Source of the DNA: Acidobacteriaceae bacterium
Lineage (GTDB): Bacteria > Acidobacteriota > Terriglobia > Terriglobales > Acidobacteriaceae
Length of the DNA stretch: 36,293 bases
Assembly: GCA_003134655.1 (NCBI GenBank)
Contig: PLBY01000131.1
Location: 1-36,293 of the forward strand
Reading direction: 5' to 3'
Translations under genes and position numbers: made by a program
Part shown: one piece after another, positions 23,355-31,925 of the stretch
How positions within the stretch are numbered: the first letter of the stretch is position 1
Layout: each line of letters opens with the position of its first letter
The notes under the pieces: generated by a model
What the model saw: the letters and a program-made list of their open reading frames with translations, nothing else
Told to the model about the DNA's origin: nothing
The model's database searches: none

Positions 23355-23666
23355 TCAGACGTCCAGTTTGCGATTCATGGATCCGAAAATGTTAGGGACA
23401 CAGTCGGGCGAACCGACGAGCTTGGGATCGAATTCCTCTACACCCGGCTCGCATAGCCATTTGCCGTCCACCACGAATTTGTATTCGTAGGACCCGGCGG
23501 GAACTCGCAGCATCACGCGCCACGTTCCATCGGCACTCTTCCTCATTGGCGTCTGGCTAGGATCCCAGCCATTGAATGTCCCCCCGACGGATACTTCTTG
23601 CGCATCCGGCGCAAGACAAGAGATTTCCGCCGACTTCAGATGATCGCGTTCTATCTTCCTTTTCAT
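23355..23666 (-). CDS. CBM48/AMPK-type glycogen-binding domain protein
   Basis: 103 aa from the ATG at 23666, which has GAGGGCCTTT before it; another ATG lies four codons upstream. The single domain matches the isoamylase N-terminal/AMPK-beta family: EVSVGGTFNGWDPSQTPMRK followed by GTWRVMLRVPAGSYEYKFVV and DGKWLCEP. The Trp and Lys carbohydrate contacts (NGW, YEYKFVVDG) are there. No catalytic domain. Cytosolic. It probably binds alpha-glucan or serves as a protein module; no partner gene is next to it. Confidence 0.82.
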   Translation of the reverse strand: MKRKIERDHLKSAEISCLAPDAQEVSVGGTFNGWDPSQTPMRKSADGTWRVMLRVPAGSYEYKFVVDGKWLCEPGVEEFDPKLVGSPDCVPNIFGSMNRKLDV

Positions 23667-23678
23667 AAAGGCCCTCAT

Positions 23679-23919
23679 GACCTGATATGACCCTCAGGCC
23701 TACTCTTCAAGGGCAACTGTCATACCATCCAACTGGGACCCTGGTGCGGCTAAACGTTTGAAATGGCTTGGTCTGAGCGTCTGGCTCAGACGGCTGCGGG
23801 AACCGATTGCCTCAATTTCTCCTAGGGTTGCCGGATTTAGGGCAATGCACCTAAGTTGCGTAAGAAGAGGAACCTGGCAGCTTTGGGACTACCAACCGGC
23901 CCTTCGTCACCGAAGCGGA
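23679..23919. other. intergenic stretch with small hairpin
   Basis: About 240 nt without a supported gene. The only structure I see is GTCTGAG-CGTCTGG-CTCAGAC at 23771-23791 (7-bp arms), which could end the TPR transcript or control the CBM48 gene. It lacks a U-tract. Confidence 0.4.
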
Positions 23920-24582
23920 TTAGGAACCGCTGCCTATTTCTCGCTTGACCTGATCCAGCAGCTGTTGCACCTTGGGACGGTCGGGATAGCTGGGGTTTGA
24001 GGCCAGCAGCCTTTCCCAGACTTGGATCGCTCCTTTGCCATCCTTTTTACCTTGCCATTTGACAATTCCCATGTTGAACAGAGTTTGCGCGTGGGTCGGC
24101 TGGAACTTAAGCGACTGCTCATACTGTTTGATCGCTCCGTCGGCGTCGCCCGAGTACCACATCGCGGTCGCCATATCAGTACGCACGTTGACTTCTTCGG
24201 GCCTGATTTTCAGTCCCTTCTGGTAATACTCGATGGCCTTCGCGTAATCCTTACCATCGTAGTAGCTGTTTGCAATATTGATCAGCAGGTCGGCGTCGTC
24301 CGGCCGAGTTTCGAGCTGCTGCAGGAGCGGTTCGACTGTGCGCGCAGCGAATTCCGATGATCTTGGCGGTTGCTCGCTGATGCCCGCCCCGCCGAAGTTG
24401 GGTACAGTGAAGGGCGCACTTGGCGTTTGGCTTAGGGTCGCTGTCGTGGCCGACCCGCGGACCAAGTAGCCAACAGCCACACCGAGGAGCAGGGTAATGA
24501 CCGCCAGGACATAGGCCTGCTTCGAACTCCAGTATCCTGCTGGAACTTCCTCGACTCGTTCGTGACGAGAGTGGTGACTCAT
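23920..24582 (-). CDS. membrane-anchored TPR protein
   Basis: 220 aa; AGGAGCAGAT precedes the ATG. A cytosolic stretch of about 25 residues precedes one membrane helix (AYVLAVITLLLGVAVGYLV). A Pro/Ser-rich linker follows, then at least three tetratricopeptide repeats from about residue 85: ADLLINIANSYYDGKDYAKA, VNVRTDMATAMWYSGDADGA, THAQTLFNMGIVKWQGKKDG. TPR anchors scaffold protein complexes, for example in cytochrome c assembly or cell-envelope machinery. Its closeness to the cytochrome locus is suggestive only. Confidence 0.82.
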   Translation of the reverse strand: MSHHSRHERVEEVPAGYWSSKQAYVLAVITLLLGVAVGYLVRGSATTATLSQTPSAPFTVPNFGGAGISEQPPRSSEFAARTVEPLLQQLETRPDDADLLINIANSYYDGKDYAKAIEYYQKGLKIRPEEVNVRTDMATAMWYSGDADGAIKQYEQSLKFQPTHAQTLFNMGIVKWQGKKDGKGAIQVWERLLASNPSYPDRPKVQQLLDQVKREIGSGS

Positions 24583-24716
24583 ATCTGCTCCTGCATCCTG
24601 CTTCGAACCTCTTCAGCTGCGAGCGCCTGTGGTTGTTCGTGTGACTCCTTGAACCAGTGCCTTGCCACGGATCAAAAAGCGGAGTTGTGAGATCAAGCCG
24701 CACGTGGTCCTGCAGA

Positions 24717-26009
24717 TCACACGAGTTGTTTCGCTATGGCCTCGACAGCCTTCATCCCTTGCCCGAACCGCGCCATTGCTTCACGGTTCTTCTCCAATTC
24801 CCCATACGGTAGGTAGCGCAATCGTAGTTGCCCTGTCGCCGCGCGGAAAGCTGGCCGCAGCAGTTGCTCTCGGACTTCTTTCTGCCGTTTGTCCGGCGCG
24901 ACAAGAAATAAAGGAAGCGTATCGCTTAGCGCAGCCCCCTGTGCGAGGTCGAGCAGGCGAATGATTCCCGAGTAGATGGACGTTGTGTGCTCGACTTCGA
25001 AAGCCGCTGTCGGAGCGCCTTCTTTTGTGAACCAGACGATGTCGATTAACGCAACCGCATCTCCGCCGCCAGCCACCGACGACGGTAGCTGCGCCATGCA
25101 TCCGTCGGCGAGCTTGCCATCGGCAAATGGACGCGATCTATCGTTGGCTGCGACCCAAACGTCAAACCCGAGCGATAGGCCGAGATTGCGCAGCCATCCC
25201 TGAATCTCAGTGTGAGTCCGGTCGTTGTCTCGCGCTTCCTCTGTTGCTTTTTTCTCTTTCGCACTCGCCTCCCGGACTCGCGCGAGATCGGCCTCCCAGG
25301 CGGCACGCGTTTCGGGATCGCCGTGTAACGGGGGTGCAGCGTACCTCCCGCTGCCAATATCGAATAGAAGTCCGCCTATCGCACCGAGATCATTCGACAG
25401 CATCGCCCGGTTCTGATCGACCAACCGGAGGATCCCTGAGCGCATTGCTAAGTACTCGCTCCAATCGCCCAGCTTCACTCTTGCGGCGGTCAACGAGTTA
25501 TAGCCCCTCACAATCGCTGTGTTAAACGGTGGAATCACGGTTGGGTGCAGAAAGTACATCAGGTTGGCGACAGCCGGACCGAGTCCCTTTATTCTCTTCT
25601 CGTCCAGCCGCTGAATAGCCGCGAGCAACTGCGCCTCGGTGTTACAGCAGATGCACGTATTTAGGAAACGCCCGAAGGCAACCTGGTTCTCCCGCGATTC
25701 GTAGATATCAGGAATGCGCAGCTTCGGCTTCCACAGAAAGGGATGGTCCGCACCCTTGAAGATCTGTCGCTGCTCGGCGATCGACTTAACGACGGTTTCA
25801 AGCGACGATCCGCGGTACGCTGTACCAAATGTGTTCTCCTCGATCTCGGCAATCACCTGCTGAATACCGCGACGAATCGACCGGAAATTCTTCAAGCGTT
25901 CTGGCCATAGAAACCAGCTTTGGTACGTAGCGTCGGGGTTCCCGCGCCAGTGCAAGATCAGAGCTCGGATACCAGTGTCAGCGGCAATGGCCGAAGTTGG
26001 GACCGACAT
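24717..26009 (-). CDS. putative HhH-domain / PD-(D/E)xK-like nuclease fusion
   Basis: 430 aa; GAGGGCGCCTA precedes the ATG. The N-terminal 230 residues are helical, with a helix-hairpin-helix-like segment KRIKGLGPAVANLMYFLHPT (about residues 139-158) as in DNA glycosylases. A charged coiled-coil linker (about 235-270) follows. The C-terminal domain has DVWVAANDRSR, then VALIDIVWF, then TAAFEVEHTTSIYSGIIRLL. The D...ExE pattern (about D320, E333, E335) resembles the metal site of BamHI-like endonucleases. No methyltransferase partner is adjacent. It would act on DNA in the cytosol. Fold assignment is by motif reading only. Confidence 0.6.
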   Translation of the reverse strand: MSVPTSAIAADTGIRALILHWRGNPDATYQSWFLWPERLKNFRSIRRGIQQVIAEIEENTFGTAYRGSSLETVVKSIAEQRQIFKGADHPFLWKPKLRIPDIYESRENQVAFGRFLNTCICCNTEAQLLAAIQRLDEKRIKGLGPAVANLMYFLHPTVIPPFNTAIVRGYNSLTAARVKLGDWSEYLAMRSGILRLVDQNRAMLSNDLGAIGGLLFDIGSGRYAAPPLHGDPETRAAWEADLARVREASAKEKKATEEARDNDRTHTEIQGWLRNLGLSLGFDVWVAANDRSRPFADGKLADGCMAQLPSSVAGGGDAVALIDIVWFTKEGAPTAAFEVEHTTSIYSGIIRLLDLAQGAALSDTLPLFLVAPDKRQKEVREQLLRPAFRAATGQLRLRYLPYGELEKNREAMARFGQGMKAVEAIAKQLV

Positions 26010-26022
26010 TAGGCGCCCTCAA

Positions 26023-26502
26023 TCAATGTGAACCGTCAGTTTCGTGCAGTGACCAAAGCTGGCGGGCAGCCCGGGCGCAATCCTGTAAAAAACGAACATC
26101 CTGGCTCGAAAACGCATCGACGCGTTCGCTTTCCACATCGATCGTTCCCAGCACGGTCTCTCCGACCAGCACGGGCACAATGATTTCCGATTTCGTGGAC
26201 GGGAATGCGGTCCCATGTGCAGTGTCCGTCGAAAGGTCTCCGACGATCACAGGAGCGCGCGTCCGGACTGCATCGCCCGGAAGGCCCTTCGAAAGCGGAA
26301 GGGTCGTAATCGCAGGAGCTACTGAGCCGGTCCAGGCAATGGCGCTGATCTGCTCGTCGCCGACATCGTAGAGTCCAACCCACCGATAGGCCCCTGCCGA
26401 TCGAATGAGCTCAGCCACCGCTGTAGCCTTTGCCAGGCGAGTTCTATCGTCTCCCATCAGGACGACGACAATCTGATCGATGCTAGCCCAAGTCGGAACC
26501 AT
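26023..26502 (-). CDS. single GAF-domain protein
   Basis: 159 aa (about 144 if the MGDDR ATG at 26457 is used). A GAF domain covers most of it: AVAELIRSAGAYRWVGLYDV, then LPLSKGLPGDAVRTRAPVIV and the core EIIVPVLVGETVLGTIDVES. The layout resembles free methionine-R-sulfoxide reductase, but the catalytic cysteines of that enzyme are absent. So a ligand-binding or regulatory role is more likely. It ends 13 nt before the nuclease-like gene starts, which suggests co-transcription. Confidence 0.78.
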   Translation of the reverse strand: MVPTWASIDQIVVVLMGDDRTRLAKATAVAELIRSAGAYRWVGLYDVGDEQISAIAWTGSVAPAITTLPLSKGLPGDAVRTRAPVIVGDLSTDTAHGTAFPSTKSEIIVPVLVGETVLGTIDVESERVDAFSSQDVRFLQDCARAARQLWSLHETDGSH

Positions 26503-26661
26503 AAACGCTCGTCTGCTTTGCCAGCCGCGCCGGGAAAAGACTCTCGCCTTCCGAAGACTCTCTACATCATGAGTGCCGGGATTGAAGCAGCTGTCGTTTC
26601 TCTTCCCCGCCAGCGTCAGAGCAACACCTTCAATCTGACGCAGTGAACGGTCACGAGCACA

Positions 26662-27003
26662 TCAGTGCTTTTTGCCCAGTTCTCGAATGTATGCGACCAA
26701 GTCGGGAATCTGTTCTTTGGTCAGCTTGCCGGCATAGGCGGGCATCTTGTTCTTCCCCTTGGTCACGACATCGGCGAGTTGGGCATCCGATTGACCCTGT
26801 ACCTCGGTCGAGCTCAGGTTGCGGGCGCCAAGTTTCTTTCCCATCGGCACTTCACCTTTGCCGTCCGGTCCGTGGCAGGCTGCACACTTTGTCTTGAATA
26901 AGGTTTCCCCGGCACTCTGGGCCGGAGAAGCTTCTGCACAGAAGCCAATCAGCCCGACCAGAAGCATCCCAGTGACCACTACTCGAAGCATCTCGCGTTT
27001 CAT
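26662..27003 (-). CDS. monoheme c-type cytochrome
   Basis: 113 aa with a Sec signal peptide (VVVTGMLLVGLIGFCAEA). The heme motif CAACH is at about residue 40 in ETLFKTKCAACHGPDGKGE; the distal Met is probably in KNKMPAYAGKL, and the C-terminal helix is IPDLVAYIRELGKK. Class I small cytochrome of the c6/c555 type, periplasmic and soluble. It is the last gene of the cytochrome run, 59 nt after the barrel gene. It is probably an electron shuttle. It resembles the broken copy at 33496-33758. Confidence 0.88.
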   Translation of the reverse strand: MKREMLRVVVTGMLLVGLIGFCAEASPAQSAGETLFKTKCAACHGPDGKGEVPMGKKLGARNLSSTEVQGQSDAQLADVVTKGKNKMPAYAGKLTKEQIPDLVAYIRELGKKH

Positions 27004-27062
27004 CGAATCGTCCTCCTTGAATTTATCTTTGAATGTTTCATCTGTCTCGATCTAACCGCTCA

Positions 27063-29543
27063 TCAAAACGAGTACCGAAGCGCCAGCGCTACGTTGTTGG
27101 CGTTGAAGTCTTGGCTCCCGATCGGTGCAAGGCCCGATGGATTCGGAATGGATCTGGGGTTGTACCCGTAGTACGTCCAGGTGGTCTTGAAGGCGAAGCC
27201 TTTCGCCAAGTCAAACACAAACCCGGCGTATGGTTTCTGATAGGCATACTGCAGGGGGCCGACAGGAGCATTGGGGTTCAAGAACAATGTCCTCCCGTTC
27301 GCGAATGAGCCTGCATAGCCGACTCTCAGGGTAAGCCGCTTTATGGGTTTCCAGTTCACATTGGCGTAGGCGAAATTTGTGTTGCTACTGTACACAGCCG
27401 GACCTCCAAACGCCGTGACGTCGCCTCCCTGCAGATCGGCGGGCACTGGACAAGGGGTCGTAATGGTGCCGGAAGGGAGGAGACCTGGGGCAACTGGCGG
27501 GGCAACTCCGGAACCGTAGGCCCAGCATTCAATTAACTGGGTATAAATGTTGTTGTAGGTGTAACCGAAATCGACTGAAAGACGCTCATTGGGAGTGAGC
27601 ACGGCCCCAAGCGTCAATCCGCGGTCATGTTCCTTGTCATTCACATAGAGCATGCCGTTTCGGTGCTCAAGAATGTCGAAAGAAGCGTCCAGAGTCAGCC
27701 AACGGGAGGGGGTATAGGCTGCTTGAAACCTGTAACGCTGCTGCTGACGGGGGTCTGCGCGCACGAAGGCCGAATCCGCCCAGAAGAGTTCCAAGTCAAA
27801 GTTCAACCGGAGATTGTTGGTAGGCCGTGCCCAAAGGCCAGAGAGCATCGAATGACTGGTGATGTCTGCATCCTGAACGTGTGAAGTATCGCCAAAGGCG
27901 CCGGAGAATACTAAGGAGCCGTCCGGTTGCAGCGTACAAGCGGTTGGATCCGAGCAATCACCGCGCGCCGCACCAGCCGCCCCCCCGGGGAAGAACACTT
28001 CATTCGCGAAAGTTTCCGTGTCTTGGCTGAAGACCTTGCGATTGCCGTAACGGTAGCCCAGCCACGCGCCAAATTTACTCGTAAAGTCGTACTCAAACTG
28101 CAGCGTATTGGACTTGAAGTTCTGTCCGAGATACCGATTCCATTGGCCATTTGTCATGTCGGCCGGAGAACTATCGTTATGTTGAGGGCAAGTGTTCGCC
28201 GTGAAGGGTGGGGGGCAATTCACCGGATCGAAACTGCCTGGGGGCAGCAAGAGCGAGGGACTTCCATTGATGAGGGGGGCCTGCGCAAAGAGGCTGACAG
28301 TCGTGAAATCCCAAACACCTGGAAGCTGAAAGCGATCATAGGTGAAGGAGTCCACAACGCGGAACTTGGAGGTGACACTCCAGGTGGCAGCCCAATCCGC
28401 ATTGGCTATGACGCGCCTTGCGTGAGTGGGACCAGTTGAAGTTCCTCCCACCTGGAGCGCAACCGCATCGCTGCCGGTGAAGATCTCGTTGAGATCGTGA
28501 GAGTCTTGCTCCCCCGCACTGTACGCGGCACGACCAGACATGGAGACATTCTTGATAGATTCGGATTGAAAGCTGAATTGCTCAGTCGGAAGAAAATTGC
28601 GCGGCCTGCCGACCCGCGTGTAGCTCAAATGGGCATTGCAGCTCGGATCCAGGGTCGGAGGATTCCCGGAGGACGCTACCGGAGAGGTGCACGGTACGCC
28701 GTTAGCAGTGTCGAAAACAATGCCTGGATCGACCGGGACTCCGTTTGACAACTGGTAGTTGAAATTCTTGTCTACGTATGACGTATCCTGCCTGAAATAC
28801 TGGAGAATCTCGTCGTAATGGAAACTGGTTTTCGGCAATGCCTGGAAGTCCACACCCATACGATATGCGTTCAGCGTGGTCTTCCAATCCTGAAAGATTT
28901 GTGTTTGAGATCCGTGACCGACCGGCGGATCAAGGATGGTGGTACCCCCGAAAGTCGAATAGGATGGGCCTTCCTGAATGTTGCGGGTGTAGCCCAGCCG
29001 GAATCGGACACGAGATTGAGGCAGCAGCGTGAGGTTGAAATCGCTCATGCGTCGCACGGTGTTCATAGAATGCAGCGAGCTTGTGATCGGCAACGCAGGC
29101 TGTGAGGTTACGGGGTTAAGCGGATTGGCTAGGAGATTGTAGTTCCAGGGATATCGATCGCGGCGGAAGCTACCGTTAAAGTCGTACCACTTGTTCTTGC
29201 TGATGCGGAGCCGCGTGAGATCGTTCGGATCGCCTCCGTACCCAAAACTGTACATGGAGAGATTGTCGAAAAGAAATCCATTATGATTCAGGGAACGCAT
29301 ATCGAGCGACTGTTCAAATAGCCGAACACCGCTGTTAAGATCAACAAAAGTGTTGTAGTTCGCGAGATTCCCGCTAACGTCTGTGCTTCTGTACCCGAAT
29401 TCGGTCGTCTGGCGGATGTTGTAGTCTCCGGAGTCGATCCCCTCAACGGATGGGGTTGCGCTCTGTGCCCCTGCGCTAACCGCAAGAGCGAGCAACAGCA
29501 CGCCAGGCGCCGAAGTTTTCTGCAATGCGCGTCGTAGTCTCAT
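27063..29543 (-). CDS. MtrB/PioB-family outer-membrane beta-barrel
   Basis: 826 aa from the ATG at 29543, which has GGAGCAGAAT before it. Signal peptide SAPGVLLLALAVSAGAQS. The rest alternates amphipathic strands (EFGYRSTDVSGN, SFRRDRYPWNYNLLANPLNP, LQFEYDFTSKFGAWLGYRYG, RYRFQAAYTPSRWLTLDASF) and ends in a C-terminal Phe (ALRYSF), as required by the BAM machinery. Length and strand spacing fit the MtrB/PioB decaheme-associated porins, which sheathe a decaheme cytochrome through the outer membrane. Its gene directly follows the decaheme gene. I see no CXXC near the N-terminus that some MtrB proteins have. Confidence 0.82.
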   Translation of the reverse strand: MRLRRALQKTSAPGVLLLALAVSAGAQSATPSVEGIDSGDYNIRQTTEFGYRSTDVSGNLANYNTFVDLNSGVRLFEQSLDMRSLNHNGFLFDNLSMYSFGYGGDPNDLTRLRISKNKWYDFNGSFRRDRYPWNYNLLANPLNPVTSQPALPITSSLHSMNTVRRMSDFNLTLLPQSRVRFRLGYTRNIQEGPSYSTFGGTTILDPPVGHGSQTQIFQDWKTTLNAYRMGVDFQALPKTSFHYDEILQYFRQDTSYVDKNFNYQLSNGVPVDPGIVFDTANGVPCTSPVASSGNPPTLDPSCNAHLSYTRVGRPRNFLPTEQFSFQSESIKNVSMSGRAAYSAGEQDSHDLNEIFTGSDAVALQVGGTSTGPTHARRVIANADWAATWSVTSKFRVVDSFTYDRFQLPGVWDFTTVSLFAQAPLINGSPSLLLPPGSFDPVNCPPPFTANTCPQHNDSSPADMTNGQWNRYLGQNFKSNTLQFEYDFTSKFGAWLGYRYGNRKVFSQDTETFANEVFFPGGAAGAARGDCSDPTACTLQPDGSLVFSGAFGDTSHVQDADITSHSMLSGLWARPTNNLRLNFDLELFWADSAFVRADPRQQQRYRFQAAYTPSRWLTLDASFDILEHRNGMLYVNDKEHDRGLTLGAVLTPNERLSVDFGYTYNNIYTQLIECWAYGSGVAPPVAPGLLPSGTITTPCPVPADLQGGDVTAFGGPAVYSSNTNFAYANVNWKPIKRLTLRVGYAGSFANGRTLFLNPNAPVGPLQYAYQKPYAGFVFDLAKGFAFKTTWTYYGYNPRSIPNPSGLAPIGSQDFNANNVALALRYSF

Positions 29544-29647
29544 ATTCTGCTCCAGTACGATCCGTGAAATCCTGGAGAGCAAGCGAGATATTTTGCTCTC
29601 CGAATTCTGATTGCGGCCATTGAGCACGTGCATCGTCTCATCCACCA

Positions 29648-30604
29648 CTACTTCAGCATGTGACGGTCGAAATTCGATCCGTGGATTGCTGCATGACATA
29701 TCGTGCATGCCTGGTATTGCGCCGCCTGGTTATGAAAATCTGGCGTCCCCGAAGCTCCGCTGAAAGTGGAAGCGGTATGGCACTTCAGGCAAAGAACGTT
29801 TAGGTTGCTGGTTTTGATAAGGCGGGGATTTGGGGAACCGTGTGGCGAGTGGCAGGCCATGCAACCCTCTGTCTTGATCGGCTGGTGCTCAAACACAAAC
29901 GGTCCTTGCTTGTCCGCATGGCATGTGAAGCAAACCGAATCGCGCGCCGCCGCGGAGCGCAGTTGCTTACCAATGAACCCACCATGGGGATTGTGACAAT
30001 CCGTACACTGAATGAGGCCTTCCTCCACGCGATGGTGGAAGGGCATATTGAACTGCGGCTTGATCTTTTGATGGCAGGTGTAACAGAGGTTTGTTTGAGC
30101 TTTGATTAAGAGAGACTGATTCTGCAGTCCGTGGTGAGCAGAATGACAACTGAGGCAACTCAAGTTGTTGTCGCTGTGCGCCGACCGAGAAAAGTTCATG
30201 TGATCTTTGCCGGAGCTGTGGCACTCCAGACAGCGCTCATTGACTTCTTTTGCCGACGCGGTTTTGAAGCTGAAAATATTCTTCGGATCACCCGGATCGT
30301 CGATATGGGCAGCAGCCGCCCCGTGACAAGCCTCGCATCCTTGTTTGGGTGGACCGCCCCGCTTGTCGAGGGTGGTTTTCCAGTGCGGAGATTTGTCAAA
30401 GTTGTTGTAGATATCCTCGTGACAGGTCTTGCAAGCTTCGGGTCCTACATACTTTGCCGGCGCTTTCCCCGCTATGGCCTGGTCTTGCCCATACACGAGA
30501 CCTAGAAACAGGACAAACAGAGAGAGAGTGGTTAACGGTCTCCCGTGTTGTAGGAGCCTCGCAGATATCCGACCTAAAAGACCTAACCACTTGAAGAGGT
30601 TCAT
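29648..30604 (-). CDS. DmsE/MtrA-family decaheme c-type cytochrome
   Basis: 318 aa from the ATG at 30604, preceded by GAGGTGCAACGGT; the longer frame is not needed. Hydrophobic signal TLSLFVLFLGLVYG. Ten CXXCH motifs in order: CKTCH, CEACH, CLECH, CLSCH, CYTCH, CTDCH, CFTCH, CMACH, CLKCH, CTICH. The number, spacing and length fit the MtrA/DmsE/PioA group. Such proteins sit inside an outer-membrane barrel and carry electrons from periplasm to cell surface. The partner barrel gene follows after about 100 nt. Confidence 0.9.
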   Translation of the reverse strand: MNLFKWLGLLGRISARLLQHGRPLTTLSLFVLFLGLVYGQDQAIAGKAPAKYVGPEACKTCHEDIYNNFDKSPHWKTTLDKRGGPPKQGCEACHGAAAAHIDDPGDPKNIFSFKTASAKEVNERCLECHSSGKDHMNFSRSAHSDNNLSCLSCHSAHHGLQNQSLLIKAQTNLCYTCHQKIKPQFNMPFHHRVEEGLIQCTDCHNPHGGFIGKQLRSAAARDSVCFTCHADKQGPFVFEHQPIKTEGCMACHSPHGSPNPRLIKTSNLNVLCLKCHTASTFSGASGTPDFHNQAAQYQACTICHAAIHGSNFDRHMLK

Positions 30605-30656
30605 ACCGTTGCACCTCAATGACACAGTTCGTTTAAGAAAGAATGCGCCCATGCGT

Positions 30657-31925
30657 CTAACCCTCTATCTTCTTGACGTACAGCCAAAGGCCCGCCAACA
30701 CGATCCCAATCGTGATGAGGGACACTCCCAGCCCGACTCGGCGATGGTTGCGCTCAACCATGGCTTTCTTCCCGGCTACGAGGTCCTTGGCGGCGATTGT
30801 CATGCCGGCTTGAATATCCTGATCTATCAAGTCCTTCCGGAAGCTGTGGATAGTGACTCGAGCCTTAGTGAGCGAATCCCGTGCTTGATCCTGTCCGAGC
30901 CGAGCCTCGCTCACCTCCATGCCAGAAGACTCGGCGACAGCCAGAACTTGGTTTGCGCTCTTGATGGCCTCGTCCAATCGACTCAACCCACTTTGAAATC
31001 CTGCCCTTGCTTGATCACAAGCGTCGCCTGGTTTATGACACTGCATGCAGACCGCGTCAGGACCAGTGCCCAGCTTCGCGTCCGTTGGATGGCTGATGCC
31101 ATGATTGCCATGACACACGACGCATCCTGGAAGAGACGCAGCTTGAAAGGCCTCTTTGTGCGAACTTTTGTCGTACATCTGCGCCTGGAAAGCGTGACAG
31201 TTCGAACACACATTCTGAACCTTGTCGACTCCTGGCGGCGCCGCACCATGGTTTCCGTGACACGTTGTACACGTCGGCGCACTCAGATCGCCTCGCACCG
31301 CTAGCGCTTCGTGGTGCACGCTCGTGCTGTACTTCGCGAACTGATCCGTGGGAATGGAGTATCCCTTCATGTAACCCGCGTCAGCATGGCAACGAGCGCA
31401 AGTGTTCGCCACGTTGACCGGGTTCACCGTGGAACGGGGATCGCTGGGCGCCCTTAGATCGTGGACGCTATGACAATCCGTGCATACTGCAACCTTCGTG
31501 TCTCCAGCCGCGAGGCGTTTGCCATGCACACTAGTGTGGTACTGGTCTAGCTGGTCGGTGCGCAAGCTGGGGTTGAACTGCCGAATATATGTTGGATCCG
31601 AATGGCAAGAACCGCACAACTGCGGGATCTGCTTACGCTCAATCTTGCCTTTCCAGCCGGCTTTCCGGCTCATGGCTTTGTCTGGATCGTCGCTGGTTGG
31701 GTCGCCTCCGTGGCAACTGGCGCAAGTCAGACCCTTTTGTGAGTGGATGTCCTGGCTGAACTTCTCCTGGCTCACGCCCAGCGGATCAGGCAAGGCGGAG
31801 TGACAATCTAGGCAGGAGTTCGGGGTTTGCCCATAACCTAGGCACGCTGCAAGCAGGACGAAGCCGGCCAGCCCGGCATAGCGGGCTGCGCTGAACGGTC
31901 GGAGCTTATTTCGCAAGATGACCAT
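30657..31925 (-). CDS. membrane-anchored nonaheme cytochrome c
   Basis: 422 aa. Signal peptide AGLAGFVLLAACLGYG; then nine CXXCH sites: CLDCH, CASCH, CGSCH, CTDCH, CARCH, CTTCH, CSNCH, CVVCH, CMQCH. From about residue 285 a long charged helical stretch (RLDEAIKSANQVLAVAESSG) leads to one C-terminal membrane helix (LGVSLITIGIVLAGLWLYV). The domain layout is like the multiheme subunits that accompany b-type quinol oxidases (Cbc-like complexes). The start overlaps the end of the cytochrome b gene by 20 nt. It probably takes electrons from the Rieske/cytochrome b module. Confidence 0.88.
   Translation of the reverse strand: MVILRNKLRPFSAARYAGLAGFVLLAACLGYGQTPNSCLDCHSALPDPLGVSQEKFSQDIHSQKGLTCASCHGGDPTSDDPDKAMSRKAGWKGKIERKQIPQLCGSCHSDPTYIRQFNPSLRTDQLDQYHTSVHGKRLAAGDTKVAVCTDCHSVHDLRAPSDPRSTVNPVNVANTCARCHADAGYMKGYSIPTDQFAKYSTSVHHEALAVRGDLSAPTCTTCHGNHGAAPPGVDKVQNVCSNCHAFQAQMYDKSSHKEAFQAASLPGCVVCHGNHGISHPTDAKLGTGPDAVCMQCHKPGDACDQARAGFQSGLSRLDEAIKSANQVLAVAESSGMEVSEARLGQDQARDSLTKARVTIHSFRKDLIDQDIQAGMTIAAKDLVAGKKAMVERNHRRVGLGVSLITIGIVLAGLWLYVKKIEG

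Noticed and set aside
26023..26502. Calling the GAF protein a methionine sulfoxide reductase
   Set aside because: The active-site cysteines needed for that reaction are missing.
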